Shown in pieces: positions 13,001 to 24,375 of a DNA stretch of 64,000 nucleotides (its first letter is position 1; each line of letters starts with the position of its first letter). This DNA comes from Artemisia argyi (lineage: Eukaryota > Streptophyta > Magnoliopsida > Asterales > Asteraceae). The position numbers were made by a program, and so were the translations under genes. The stretch covers positions 96,095,371 to 96,159,370 of the forward strand of contig CM060695.1 of NCBI GenBank assembly GCA_030686995.1, read 5' to 3'. Under the pieces are notes generated by a model, which worked only from the letters and a program-made list of their open reading frames with translations, had not been told where the DNA came from and made no database searches.

Positions 13001-13520
13001 GTTTTAAATCGCGAAACGTAAATTCGGGTATCGTAAACACATGAAACTTGAAAGAATGACTAAACTTGTCAAAATACTCCATAATAAAATATAAAATGAA
13101 TGGTAAGTTCCATCGGGTTGCTTGAACACTGTTAAAACTGGAAACGCGGGTTAAAAACGCGTAATTCGCGTAAAACGCTGAACTGGAAAACGTAAAATTC
13201 CAAAACTTTTAGAATTGTCGTAAAATGAGAGAAAATCATATTTTTGTTGTTTATATTGTTTTATGGACATATAGGGGTGCCGGAAGGACGTTTAAACCTG
13301 AATGTAAATCTCGGACACGGCTTCGTGATTTTTGCAAAAATGATCCGACGAGCGCCAAACTCTCGGATTACCGTTAAAATAGTTTAACTTATGAGAATAT
13401 GAAATAAAAATTTCGGACATGAATAGTGTTTTGTGAATAGTAAAAGTGAATAGTAACTTTCCGTGATAAAAATTGGAATTTCGACGTTTGAAACAGGACA
13501 TGAAATTACGAGTTGTGACA
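10084..13520 (-). repeat. 5' LTR of element L1
   Basis: The upstream LTR relative to transcription on the minus strand. It differs from the other LTR by scattered single bases, a longer AT run near 11335 and one extra G near 12900. Confidence 0.93.
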
Positions 13521-13615
13521 CTCACGGTAAGCACTTTTCTTATTCCAGAGTCTTCAAGTGAGACTCACGTTCAGCTCCTATTTTGTTCACGTGAGATTTT
13601 CCATCTCCATCTCTT

Positions 13616-13951
13616 TCATAATTCCATTGTCAAGTAACCAAACATTTTGTCCACTAATTGGAACATCTTTGAAACTAATCCGCCTCTAGTAGTTATTCCA
13701 TTCAGGTCATGCCTTTGGAACAAAATTCCTTTAATCACCTTCGACAATTGGTGCACCTCAATAGTCAATTCTTTGATCATATTGTTTTGTTCTTTCAGAT
13801 ACAGTTCCTTGATGAATGTTTCAACCTCATGATGATCCTTATCACATTCGTGGGCGAACGTAGATACAATCTTATCGATTTTAAGTTTGATCATTGGTCC
13901 TCTGAACCAGCTAGGGAAAATGTCAATCATGATTCCTGAAACACAGAACAA
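13616..13951 (-). pseudogene. Gag-like remnant of element A
   Basis: An open frame of 111 codons in the position where gag should start after the 5' leader of element A. Its C-terminal half has coiled-coil character (IKELTIEVHQLSKVIKG) followed by NGITTRGG, which resembles the (K/N)AITTRSG motif of Ty3/gypsy gag-protease junctions. The first third matches nothing I know. Since the downstream side is cut by L1 and no protease follows, it is at best a fragment. An Athila-type origin is inferred from the primer site and this motif. Confidence 0.45.
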
Positions 13952-14039
13952 ATAGGCTTCGAAGTAAAAATTTTCTAAGATGCAGGAAGATTGTACAGAA
14001 TTTTCTCCGTTCGGAAAAAATAAAAGTTGCAGATATCTG

Positions 14040-14400
14040 CAGACGATGAGCCATATCCTTAAAAATAGGATGCACCGTATCTTATACGTTACAAATTAAA
14101 TCAGAATTTTATTCTGAAAAATAATGCGTCGTATATGCAAAAACAGATGCAACGTATCTCAGTTTAATAAATTCAAAAAATTGTTTTAATAAATAAATAG
14201 ATGCGCTGCAAATGTAGAAAAAGATGCGTCGTATCTTGTAAGGGTTTTGAAAATTTTCCGATTAAAAACAAAACACGTAGTATCTAGGGGATAGATGCGC
14301 CGCACTTCGAATTTTTAAGTTGACGCTGTATATAAAAATAAAAAAATGCAATGCGCCGTATCTGATAAATCAGATGCGCTACATCATTTAGATCAGCAAA
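14040..14400. promoter_or_regulatory. Palindrome array in the 5' leader of element A
   Basis: Variants of GATGCGNCGNATC at about 14070, 14128, 14145, 14203, 14224, 14294, 14347 and 14371, most less perfect than those in the LTR. They lie between the primer-binding site and the gag-like ORF and so would be in the transcript. Confidence 0.6.
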
Positions 14401-14602
14401 ATACAGCAGACAACAGTAATACAGAAAATAAAAGAAAAATAAAGAAAACAAAAAATTACAGAAAATAAAGAAAACAAACAAACAAGAAAATTAAATATGC
14501 AAGAAAATACAATGAATGCAATCTAAATTAATATACAACAAAGTTAATGGTTAGAATCTAATTAAAATACTAATCAAATAAACAGATATTAACAAATTGA
14601 TT

Positions 14603-14619
14603 CCCCGGCAGTGGCGCCA
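14603..14619 (-). other. Primer-binding site of element A
   Basis: The reverse complement reads TGGCGCCACTGCCGGGG, a few bases inside the 5' LTR. This TGGCGCC(G/A)(C/T)TGCCGGGG form is typical of Athila-type elements. Element C has the near-identical TGGCGCCGCTGCCGG at 44816-44830. Confidence 0.85.
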
Positions 14620-14625
14620 AAAACT

Positions 14626-16048
14626 TGATGCATTGGGTATGTCAGTGTAGCATAGGTTAATTTTACCTACTCAAGTTTTAAATTTATATTTAGCCGACTT
14701 ATTAATAACACACACACTTAACGAGCAGTGTACCCGATCAATATGTATAAGTCGTAAGTAGAGTGTCGAACACTAAGAATGGAACGTAATATCTAGTTGA
14801 GTTGATCAGTATTTTAATATCTAAGTTAGTTTTACAATCTAATCTAATAAAAAGGGGGTTTAGCGTGAGAGACTAGCACGGATTTGAATTAAATAGAAAA
14901 GTAAACGTAATAAGAACAAATCAGTGAATAGCAATCACGTACACAAAAAGATAATAGAGACACTTAGAAGACCTGTCCTATGGTTTAAGTAGCTTGTCAC
15001 TTATTTTATTGCTAGTTTTATATGATGAGTATCGTAATCTAATCTGTCTCGTTGGATCCTAAATATCGGCGAGTAAACTCTTAATGATTACTTATGTTTA
15101 TCCTACCTTTTCAATGCTAGATAAGTAGGCGAGGAACAGGTATGGTAGCCCAGAAGACTCAACTAAACACAGAGGTTATCAGTGCACAAATACAATTCAC
15201 CAAAAAAACATCATATAAACTTTAATCGATGGGAAAATAGTTTTAAGGTGAGTAGTATGGTGGCCACAAGCCCATCAATCCTGATGGATTAAAGCTTACT
15301 AATACAATAAAACAAAACTACTTAATGAATTATACACATGCAGGACCTTCTCACAGCCCTAAGATCTCTGTTTAGGGCGCATCATGTTATGCTTCTTCGA
15401 CTGAATTCGTCTCCTTAGGGTTTTATTGCACACACAATTCGTATCTGTCTTGGGGTATTTATAGTTTCTGTCTGAGGGATCGATGCGGCGCATCTTGATG
15501 ATAGATGTGGCGCATGTACTTAACTTCACATGGGGTCCAAGATTATTATATTCTGGAATATTAGTACACCACCTTCAGATGCGGTGTAACTTGTTTCTCT
15601 ATGCGGCGCATGTCCTTTAACGTCTTGGATAGTGTCTGGTGAAGTCTTTAGCAGATACGCCGCATGTTGTAAATGAGATGCGGCATATTTGGAGTAGAAC
15701 AAGTTGGTTATCCTTCATTGACCAAAGTTTCATATGCGGTGCATGTTGTAATTAGATGCGGTGCATTCTTCAAAGTCAGGCAATGGTCTTTGAATTTATC
15801 TAAGTATGATGTTGTGGGGTATCTATTGAGAATGATACGGCACATCTCCTGGATTTCAGTAGACTTTTCCAATCTTGATCATTTAGCTCCATAATTCGTC
15901 CAAAATCATCAACTTTTACCAATTGTTTATTTTTACCTGAGAATTACTAAAGTAAATAATTAAGTACTAATTCTCATACAAAACAATATAAAATAAGTCA
16001 ATTAAATAGGATAAATGATGCCAATAATATGTACTTATTTTATCATCA
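14626..16048 (-). repeat. 5' LTR of element A
   Basis: About 1.42 kb; same ends as the 3' LTR. The TATA box lies at about 15453-15463 (minus) and the palindrome array at 15482-15850, where several copies have decayed (for example GATGTGGCGCAT). This LTR has one extra palindrome pair at 15482-15517 relative to 2721. Confidence 0.92.
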
Positions 16049-16053
16049 CTTTT

Positions 16054-17815
16054 GTAGCTAGCAAAGTTAATGATGCCAATATCTATAATGAAGACTTGCT
16101 TCAAATACATGATGATGATTTAGCAGCAATGGACATAAAATGGCAGTTAGCTTTGATAAGCATAAGAGCTAAGAAGTACTATCAAAGGACTGGTAAGAAG
16201 ATCACTCTTAACTCAGGATATGTTGCTGGCTATGACAAGTCCAAGGTTGAATGCTACAACTGTGGAAAGAGAGGGCACTTCGCTAGAGAATGCAGAAGTC
16301 CAAGACAACAAAACAGAGATGGTTACAAGAAGAATATTCTAAAGGAAGTGACTGTGCAAGAGCCTTCTTCTAAGGCTATGTTACCTATTGATGGTGCTGC
16401 TTTTGATTGGAGCTTCATGGAAGAAGAAGAAGAAGCCAATGCTGAGATTGCACTTATGGACTTCTCTGACTCTGAGGTATATGTTAATGGTTGTTCTAAA
16501 TCTTGTTCTACTTTAAAAGAATTAGAAACACTTAAGACTAAATATGATAGTCAAAGAGTTGAGCTTAATGACACTTACTATAATTTGCAAAAACATAAAA
16601 GAAGATTAGGTGTCTTAGAGTTAGAAGAACTTGTTTTTTATAGAGAGAATGAGGCTGTTTTCACTGATGATACTGCTGGATTAAGAAGAGACTTATAGAA
16701 CAGGGATGTTGTAATAAGTATGCTTAAATATGACATAGAACAGTTAAGCAAACAAAAGGAGAATATACAGTTAAGTGTTGACACACTTGAGTACACATCC
16801 AAGGGTGTTCAAAAGATAATTGACTCTCAACTAGTGAACAAAGAAAAATTAGGCCTAGGATATAATTCAGTTGCACCTCCCCATAGAGGTATGTTTGTGC
16901 CACTAGGTATTGACTTAGCTCATACTGGTTAAGATGAATTTAAGGAACCTGAATTTCTAGGTTATGGTCCTAAGGCACAGGAGAACACTAGTGAAAACCA
17001 AGCTGATGAATTTCCTAAAAGTACCAATGAAACAAATACTGTCAATTTTGTTCCTTCGACTAAACCTAAGGTTAAGGTAGAAATACATGATGTTCCTAAG
17101 GAGGTTAAACAAGAAAATAAGAAACTAGTTAGGAATAATGTTATATATGTAGAGATGTATAGAATAGCACTTAGGGGTAATCAAAGGAATTGGAATAATA
17201 TGAAATTTCAACAACTAGTGGTGGTTTTGTTATGCAAAACAAAACATGTTTTGTATCGGTAGCTTTGACCACTTTGCTGCATATTGTGATAACAACCCAT
17301 GGAAAAGGTAACTTCAAGGGATACAAGGGTATATGGTAATAACCAAGTTAGAGTGAAAAACAATTTTACAAATCAAACTCACTCTAATGTTAATATGATA
17401 CCCAGAGTAGTTATGCTAAAGTCTGGCATTAAACCACTTTCTACTGCTAGACCAAACAAGACTGTTCACCACTATCCAACTGTTACATGTGCAAAACCAA
17501 GATTTTCAAATAATAATCAAGCACAAACATTTAATAAGCCCTTTTTCAAGAATACAGCAAGGCAAAACCAAAAATGGGTACCTAAAGTAGAAACTGATAA
17601 ACCAAAAATTCCTACTGCTAGACCAGAAGTTTCTACTGATAGGCAAAAGCAAGCTATTAAGTGTAATATGGATAATGGTATATATGAAAGCTACAGTACA
17701 ATGGGTTTGGAGGCCAATACAAGGTGACAAAGCATCTATGGTTTTAAAGAAACATACTTTTATTGATGAAAGAGGTAGAATCAAGTCAGTAATGGCTTAG
17801 GCTCCAAAAGTTTAG
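16054..17815 (+). pseudogene. Copia-1 gag, C-terminal half with zinc knuckle (broken)
   Basis: Continuation of gag after element A. The segment EDLLQIHDDDLAAMDIKWQL leads to a CCHC zinc knuckle CYNCGKRGHFAREC (about 16249-16293), which binds the RNA in this family. Then come a glutamate-rich stretch, coiled-coil segments (16530-16860) and a basic linker (17299-17727: SGIKPLSTARP, IPTARPEVSTDR) ending near a damaged copy of YIDARGRSKSVMAWVPK. Stops occur at 16696, 16930 and about 17260. In a complete element protease would follow at once; here the reading ends and non-coding DNA begins. Confidence 0.85.
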
Positions 17816-18600
17816 TTGCTTTTGACATTATGCATTGTTAGTCTTGTTCTAAATTGATATAATGGAAAATATGTTACGTGTATTTTTCTTGGTTTTGGAG
17901 TAATGTTTGTAGGCTAGAAAGAATGTTTTAACTTGCATTGAATATGGTGTGTTTTGGATTGCAATAATGTGTTGCTAATCACACAACAAATGGTTATTGG
18001 TTCACCATGTCTCACCCACATAAAAGCCAACTAGTCCAAAGCAAACGGCTCTTGGTAAAGACATAAAAAAATCCATTTATGGTTGATAGTTTACCAAAAA
18101 CTATATGGTTATCAACTTGCCATATCTCACAGTGAAGAGTTGGCTAGTACATAGCAAACGCCTAATGGTAAAGACATATCAAATCCATTGATAACTGATA
18201 GTTTGCTGAAAACTATGTTTGAGCAGTCTATTTTTAACTATTTTATGTTTCTACTGCTCTTTGAAAACTTCTGGAAAAGTTTGTACTGTTAGTTCAAAGT
18301 TAGTGCTGATAGTGTAAAGTTTGTACTGATGATCTAGCTGTTACAACTGTTGTGTGAGTAACAGATTTTTAATTATAGCCGTTGGGTAAAATGAATTGTT
18401 ACCATACTTATAGGGTTAAACTAACAAGAGTAATTATCTTCTTTCTAATTATCTTCTTTCCAAAAGATCATAATTATCTCTTGCGCAAGTTTCTCAAAAC
18501 CCTAATAGTATTTTTATAACATCCCAATTGGCTTCATAAATCTTCAATTCACTTAAATCCGACAATCATTCTACTTATTCACGTCATCTAAAATGGCTGG
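17816..18600 (+). other. Non-coding spacer of copia-1 with a tandem duplication
   Basis: No gene. Two diverged units of about 110 bp stand in tandem at roughly 18003-18110 and 18113-18217. Each contains a GCAAACG...GGTAAAGACAT block and a TGATAGTTT(A/G)C(C/T)(A/G)AAAACTAT block. Further on, GTACTG and TGCTGATAG phrases echo motifs in the copia LTRs. Protease to RNase H should be here in an autonomous copia element. Confidence 0.65.
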
Positions 18601-18628
18601 ATTATGATTTGCTGATCAACATAACGAG

Positions 18629-19482
18629 GTGGCATTTTTGGAAAAAATAGATGAGAAGGATGGACCCAAGTTCTGGCAAATTATAGACTATCTCAATAAT
18701 TCCTCCATAAAGTACCCCTTAATTGTAAGTCCTACTCTCTATTCCTCACAACTTAATCAGTTTTGGAAAACTACTAAAGCCATACCACTTGAGGAAGATG
18801 ATGAGGATACACCCATACCTACACTTAGTGCAACTGTGGATGGCCAACTATTCTATGTTATTGAGAAGTCCTTGAGAAGACATCTTTGCTTGGATGACTC
18901 TGGTAGTACCATAGACATTGCCAACATAGATATTTTGGCTGGTATTTCAAAACTGGGGTATGATACATCCAATGGTAGATTAACATTTAATAATGGATAT
19001 TTCTCACCTCAATGAAGGTTTCTCATTCACACCCTTCTTCATTGTTTGAATCCTCAAAGGTCCTCATGGGAGCAATTCAGTAGCAATATTGCCATTGCTC
19101 TTGTGTGTTTATTTAAGCATCAAAAGTATAACTTTTCAAAATTGATTTTTGACCATATGGTGAAGAATGCAGACTCTCCAACAAAATTTTTAATGTACAC
19201 AAGATTTTTACAACTGATTTTTAAAGCAAAACAAAGTACTTTACCTCCCCATAAAAGGACTTTTCCCACTCCTTGTTTACAACAAAAGGTTTTCCAAAGC
19301 ATGAAAATGAAAACACAAGGGTGGAAAGGGGAAGTAAAATCTTTATTAGATGAAATGCTTGTTTTTCTTGCACAGGTATAGGGTGCAGGGTCAGTAAGCC
19401 CAACTGATCCTCAAATCATAGCCATTGTTGTTCCATCAACAACTCAAATCCCCACTGTTTCTCATCTTATAAGAGGAGAAAC
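18629..19482 (+). pseudogene. Extra 'longin-like' ORF of copia-1, N-terminal part
   Basis: The frame opens with AFLEKIDEKDGPKFWQIIDYL and continues through SSIKYPLIVSPTLYSSQLNQFW, TATVDGQLF-type segments (here SATVDGQLFYVIEKSLRRHL) and GYFSPQ, then a stop and RFLIHTLLHCLNPQRSSWEQF in the same reading order. This matches a protein family that is abundant in daisy-family genomes, carried by copia elements and often named synaptobrevin/longin-like. Its role in the element is unknown. It has a stop at 19013 and is cut at 19482 by element B. The second half is at 37291-38576. Confidence 0.7.
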
Positions 19483-20900
19483 TGATAAGGAAATATTTGT
19501 TATGCTTTTAGGGGGTCATTTAAGCCCTAAATCATGATATTTTGGCCAAATATTACCTCAAATCGTTCCTTTTGTCATTTTAGGTACTTTGGACGAGAAT
19601 TCTAGAAAATGGAGCATTTTGGACGTTTTTTGAGTTAAAAGTCAAGAAAACGACAAAGTCAAGAAACCATGCTGGAAACAGTACCTGACGGCGTCAGGAG
19701 TCACAAGGTGACGCCATCATTTGATGAATCAAGAGGAGGATGACTATTTGCACTTGACGCGCTAGAGGACTTTTGGAGGATTAACACGTGACGACGTCAC
19801 ATTATATTTCAAGTAGGCAGTCACATGTCACCACAAAGAGAGACGGCCCAGAGACAACAACAAGAGACGACATTAAGATGATTAATTTGGTGGTAGGAAA
19901 CCCTAATGACGGCGACTTGACAGCGTCAGGATCCAAAAGCTGACGCCGTCACCCTTGTATGTCTATATATAGTTTTGGATTTTCATTCATTGGTGTGTAA
20001 CTTTTGGGAAAAAAACCCTAGATGAATTTTCCAACAAACTTAGGGTTTCCAAACCCTCTTTTTTTTTCATATTCAATTAAAGATAAGTCTTCCTTTTAAT
20101 CATTCAATATATCTATGTGTTGTTTGATTGATTGTTTATCTTGTCTTTACATTAACATGCCAGCTTAAATTCCTTTGTGTTTGCTTAGATCTAATGAAAC
20201 CTAGTTATTAATTATTGGTTGTTGATTTTTTATTAGTTAATTTTGGGTGATTGATTTCGCATTAGGCTTAAGAAAACTGGCTAATCTCCTATATGGTAAC
20301 AAGCTTGAACGTCTTAAGAAATGTAATCAGATGTGTACTATGATTTTATTGGTTGTATTTAATGCATAAGTGACTATTAAGGAGGCCATGATAAGATACT
20401 AAACGTGTCGTCATAGGAAGAGATAGAAGCTTATAGAGTTGGGGAAGGACGTACACAGCCCCACGACTGGTATTAAGGAATGCAACCCTTCATCTAATCA
20501 ACTATAATAAGTCAATTAATCAGTAAAAGATAACTAGAGAGTAGTGAAATCTAAGTAACCACGCTTTTCCCATCGTAAGAAGTCACTAATTTACTTTTGA
20601 TGTTATTTTATTTTATTTGCATTAGTAGTAATTTTGGGTTAGTTGACTAGCAACTAATTCCACCCACTCTTCCAATACATGAGATTTTTACTTTGCTTTT
20701 ATAAAAATATCAAAATAAAAAAAGAATCATCCCTCACCTTTAGACCTAGTTTACGTAGTTTTCAATCCTAACGACACTATTCCCCTAGAGAACGATCAAT
20801 CCCTCTGTACTTGCCACACACTATACTACATCAGTCAGATACACTGCCTGGTGGGGATTGCAAGCTTCTCAAGATCCCTTGAGAAGTAAAACCTTTTTAT
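19483..20900 (+). repeat. 5' LTR of element B, 3' end replaced
   Basis: Aligns to 35840-37285 until GAGAAGTAAAACCTTTT near 20896. The final 28 or so bases of the LTR (through CGCATCA) and any TGGCGCC primer site are missing. Instead there is a T-rich stretch in which TTTTTATTTTCTTTTTATTAGGT occurs twice. TGACGCCGTCA copies lie at 19684-19951, the last 11 bp upstream of the TATA box CTATATATAG (19963-19972). Confidence 0.85.
19684..19951. promoter_or_regulatory. TGACGCCGTCA palindrome array in U3 of element B
   Basis: Clear copies or variants at about 19686, 19708, 19755, 19788, 19910, 19926 and 19941-19951. The second LTR has the same positions (36043-36308), often better preserved there. 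A lone copy stands in the internal 3' region near 23997. Confidence 0.75.
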
Positions 20901-21025
20901 TTTCTTTTTATTAGGTCTACTCATTAGATTCCTATCTTGTGAGATTTTTATTTTCTTTTTATTAGGTTTTCTTTAGTCTATTTTTTTCTTCGTTCCTTTG
21001 TTCGTAACCATTATCATCCGCCTTC

Positions 21026-22600
21026 ATGGAAGGTGGTAATATCTTTAATCCAGCCAAACCACCACAACCAAACCAACCACCTAGAGCAAGCACTTTAGGA
21101 GAATACTCCTGACCTAGCCACCAAGGCTATCGAAACACCATTGAGCTCACTAAATGAGCAATGTGTCTCCCTTGCGATCCGACACTATCCGGTTGGTGCA
21201 AAGCAGATGTGCATTCCATAGACTTCATTCCAAAGATCAAAATCAACATCTCAAGGATTTCCTTAAAATCGTAGATTCCATAGACCTTGATGTTGACAAT
21301 CGAGAGACGACCCGATTGCGTCTTTTCCAATTCTCTCTACGTGACCAAGCTATTCAATGGCTTCAGCGTTTACCTGCGGAAGCCATCACCTCTTAGGATG
21401 ATCTCACCTCTCATTTCCCCGCTCAATTTTTTCTACCGGGGAGAACTACCGAGTTAAGGAATGATATCTTGATGTTCCAACAATGTCATGGTGAAACTCT
21501 TTACGAAGAATAGACTCGTTTCAAGGACTTACTCCAAAAATTACCTCACCATGGCATTGATCTTTGGCTTCAATTCCAAATCTTTTATGATCATGTCAAT
21601 CAATCCACAAGGCAAACCATTGACCAAGCGGCCAGTGGTAAGCTACGTGACAAGAATGCGGAAGAATCATGGGGAATCATAGAAGATCTTGCTCTCTGTG
21701 ACAACGAATGTTGGGATGATCCACGTGACTTGAACAAAACGGTCAAGGCAATATCTTTTCCTTCAAATAATTCAAGCATTCCCGACCGTAGGATTATGGA
21801 ACTTGAGGTCCAAGTCAAGTTTCTCATGAAAACCTACGAGGCTTCTAAACCTTCAGGCCAAGTGAACAAAATCACTTATTCATATGAATATTTTAGCGGT
21901 CCCCACTACACTCGTGATTGCATGAAACTCCCAGAACAAGCTTTTACGGACTATGCATCTTCACGTACTGAAGGAGCGGGAGACAATTGGTACACTTTCA
22001 AGCTCGAGCCAAACACTGATGGTGATTCCTACAATCCCTCTTGGGAAAATCACCCAAACCTTAGGTGGAAAAGAAAACCAAAACCCCCTAAAAACAATTC
22101 TTCCAGTCCACCTAATCGTTTCCAACCAAATGGCCCAACCCCGAACCGTACATTCAACAACAATCCTTCAAACAATTACGGTAGTACCAATAATTTTGAA
22201 GGATTGATGTCCAATTTTATGGCATCTGAAGAAGCGCGTTTACAAAGTTTGAAGCCGATTTCAAACAAAAGCAAAGCGAGATGACAAATAAAATTGACAT
22301 CTTGTTGAAAAATCTAAATGACCAAGACTTGGGAGCACTTCCAAGCGACACGGTCAAGAACCCAAAACTAAACGTTAACTCCATTTCATCAGTTTTGTCT
22401 CCTAGTTCTTGCGCACAATATTACTCGGTCAATGCTAGTAGCACGTGTTTCAAGCAAACTCAAGTTCTTAAAAAGACCAACATGATGAAACCACCAATAA
22501 AAAGTCGATCAACAAAATAATTGAAACAACTCTAACTCAAGACCTTGACGAAGAATTCAAGGAGCTCCACTTTGAACGTCTGGTTATTGATGTCTTAACA
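21026..22600 (+). pseudogene. Athila-type gag of element B (nonsense-damaged)
   Basis: Starts at ATG 21026 (MEGGNIFNPAKPPQP), which fits the leader length; the frame then shifts before the core. The core from about 21154 shows the retrotransposon gag fold of Ty3/gypsy: HLKDFLKIVDSIDLDVDN, RLRLFQFSLRDQAIQWLQRL, LTSHFPAQFFLPGRTTELRN, QQCHGETLYEE and HHGIDLWLQFQIFYDHVN. A C-terminal Asn/Pro-rich linker follows (22050-22200), then LPSDTVKNPKLN (about 22337), the usual link to protease. Stops interrupt it near 21394, 21512 and 22281. It would form the capsid and package element RNA. Confidence 0.85.
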
Positions 22601-22624
22601 CGTGCTCCTTACTACAATGTCCTT

Positions 22625-23170
22625 TTGGAAAAATACGAGAAGAAGCTTAAAAAAGGTGAAAAAGGAACCGCTTTTGATCAAAACAAGTTACCTAAGAAAT
22701 TAGATGACTGGGGCATATTCGTTCTACATTGCAAGATCGGAAATTCTAGGGCTTTTGACACATTAGCCGATCTTGGGTCGAGCCTAAACCTACTTTCGTT
22801 TTCCTTTTACACCACTCTTAAGCCAGGTAAATTAGATGAAATGGAAGTAATTATAGGTCTTGCAGATGGAAGTGTCACATATCTAGTTGGGGTAGTAAAG
22901 GACGTATTAGTGCACATAGGAAGACTAACTATTTTAGCCGATTTCCACTTCCTTGATATGGTTAGTGACTCTACATGCCATTTGCTAATAGGAAGAGGAT
23001 TTATAGCTACCGCAAGTGCGATGATTGATTGTAAGGAGTCTAAAATAGCAGTAGGAGAAGTTGAAACTTGGTCGGTATACAATGTTAAGAAACACGCCAA
23101 CAATACTAATGAGGAACCGACGCCTCATTGGGTAGATGTAAATAGGAGACCTTCTAGATACGGACCTTGA
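22625..23170 (+). pseudogene. Aspartic protease of element B
   Basis: A 181-codon open frame in the position of Athila protease. The core reads FDTLADLGSSLNLLSFSFY, where the catalytic Asp sits in D-L-G-S, followed by GLADGSVTYLVGVVKDVLV and a second hydrophobic strand ending CHLLIGRGFIATASAMIDC, the usual (L)(I)LGRPFLATA-like segment with the proline changed. It would cleave gag. Athila proteases normally have D-L-G-A-S, so the site is close to normal. No reverse transcriptase follows. The N-terminal gag link is broken upstream, so the product is unlikely to be made. Confidence 0.8.
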
Positions 23171-23196
23171 ATTAATAGAGACTTCATAGGACCCCA

Positions 23197-23469
23197 ATGC
23201 CCATTTACCTAGAAGAGGAATTTGTTAACCAAACACATTCGGTAGAACAACTCTTGGCTAGGTACACAGAATTAGACCCATTTGAAAATCCTCTAGTCTT
23301 TAGAAAAATGATTGAATTCCTAGGAGTCTTACCCATTGACCTAGGAATGAATAGGTCGAAGAGCGAGGGTGATAAATGTAAGTGGAATTGGAATAAGCCA
23401 CCTAAGGAAGGAGATGGGTCATGGCACATAAAGATGACATTCTATGATCCGGATGGAGAAAAGTTTTAA
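23197..23469 (+). pseudogene. Short ORF after protease in element B
   Basis: A 90-codon frame with no domain I recognise (EEEFVNQTHSVEQLLARY, then a basic Lys/Trp stretch). It lies where reverse transcriptase would begin in a full element and ends 140 bp before the conserved hairpin. Element C has a non-homologous-looking ORF of 172 codons in the same position (46895-47413). Confidence 0.4.
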
Positions 23470-23612
23470 AAGTCATACCAAACAAAATGTATTGATAGGA
23501 AGCTAAAACCTAAATTCGACCCTAAAGATGTCCTCAATGAGGAACTCACTCACATATGATAGGGTGTGATTTTTAGTCTAGCTACAAGACTCTTAAATAA
23601 AGAAAAGTGCTT

Positions 23613-23630
23613 CTTGGGAGGCAACCCAAG
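23613..23630 (+). other. Conserved hairpin CTTGGG-AGGCAA-CCCAAG
   Basis: A perfect 6-bp stem with a 6-nt loop inside AAGTGCTTCTTGGGAGGC. Element C has the same context AAGTGCT...GGGAGACAACCCAA at 47458-47484, with a shorter stem. The sequence is widely seen after the coding part of Athila elements (from memory), which suggests a function in RNA. Confidence 0.7.
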
Positions 23631-23639
23631 CCTTTTATT

Positions 23640-24375
23640 TGTTTGTTTGTTCATTTGCTTTTATTTGTTTCCGTATGCATATTTCATTCTTATTATTTGT
23701 TGTTCATGTATCAAAAATAAATTGTGAAAATGCTTTATTTTGTTTTTAACCTCGTCTTAATTACATATAAAGGTATTTTGCAAAAGATAAGTGTAAGGGA
23801 AATCCAAATTTGTTTAAAGAACGAATTGAACATGAGCGATGACAAGAAGATATAAACATGCATACTAGTAATTGTTTGAGTCAAATGCTAGTATCAAGTC
23901 ACAATGAATGTTTTTGCAGGATTCCAGGATTAAAACATAGGTTTTTCTAGAAATTTTCCAGAAACAAAATATAAAGAATTCTGTCAGATCAAATCTGACG
24001 GCGTCAAGTGTTATTTTCTGCAAAATTTTCCAGGTTTTGTTTTTCTGCTGAAATTGTAAAGTTTCGTAAAATCTATAATTTATAAACTCCAGGAATCTGC
24101 AAATATTCATTCCACAAGCATTATATCTTTACTTGTTTTCTAGGATTTACTATTATATAGAATTTACCGCCGATTTTATGCGAGGTTTCGTGTTGCTTTT
24201 CTTAGTTGTTTAACAGCTTATATTGGACAAGAAGATGATAATATTTCAGGAGTGAAGCTTTCCATACTCATTTTCTTGGAGGAAGATTTAACCTTGTTAC
24301 CACATCATCCACACCGAGCTAATCAGTGGAGTATTTGTTTCATTCATTTTCACTTATCTTTACTTTATTACTTTT
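23640..24375 (+). other. 3' non-coding region of element B before L2
   Basis: No gene. T-rich, one TGACGGCGTCA copy near 23997, and the CTTTT target duplicate of L2 at 24371-24375. Confidence 0.7.

Larger units (their letters stand above)
5506..13520 (-). mobile_element. Element L1: long-LTR, non-coding Ty3/gypsy retrotransposon
   Basis: Two 3.43-kb LTRs (5506-8937 and 10084-13520) flank only 1.15 kb of interior. The duplication CTCAC is at 5501-5505 and 13521-13525. Minus orientation follows from GCTCTGATGCCA (10069-10080), the reverse of a tRNA-Met type primer site, and a purine tract at 8938-8949. There is no gag or pol, so it is non-autonomous and LARD-like. LTR ends (TGTCAC.../...GGGGGTGTGACA on the minus strand) suggest a chromovirus (Tekay/Del) parent. 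By eye the two LTRs differ by about 17 substitutions and two small length changes, so it is a recent insertion. Confidence 0.92.
1866..16048 (-). mobile_element. Element A: non-autonomous Athila-like Ty3/gypsy retrotransposon
   Basis: Both LTRs are complete and start TGATG/end CATCA. The 5-bp duplication CTTTT is at 1861-1865 and 16049-16053. Minus orientation follows from a primer-binding site (reverse of TGGCGCCACTGCCGGGG, 14603-14619) next to the right LTR and a purine tract next to the left LTR. TGGCGCC-type primer sites are usual in Athila/Tat elements. The only coding trace is a 111-residue gag-like ORF. L1 (5506-13520) is nested in it. The LTRs differ by many substitutions and small indels, so A is clearly older than L1. 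Confidence 0.9.

Noticed and set aside
5506..13520. Large tandem duplication of about 3.4 kb
   Set aside because: Terminal TG...CA, primer site, purine tract and 5-bp target duplicates show that these are LTRs, not a segmental duplication.
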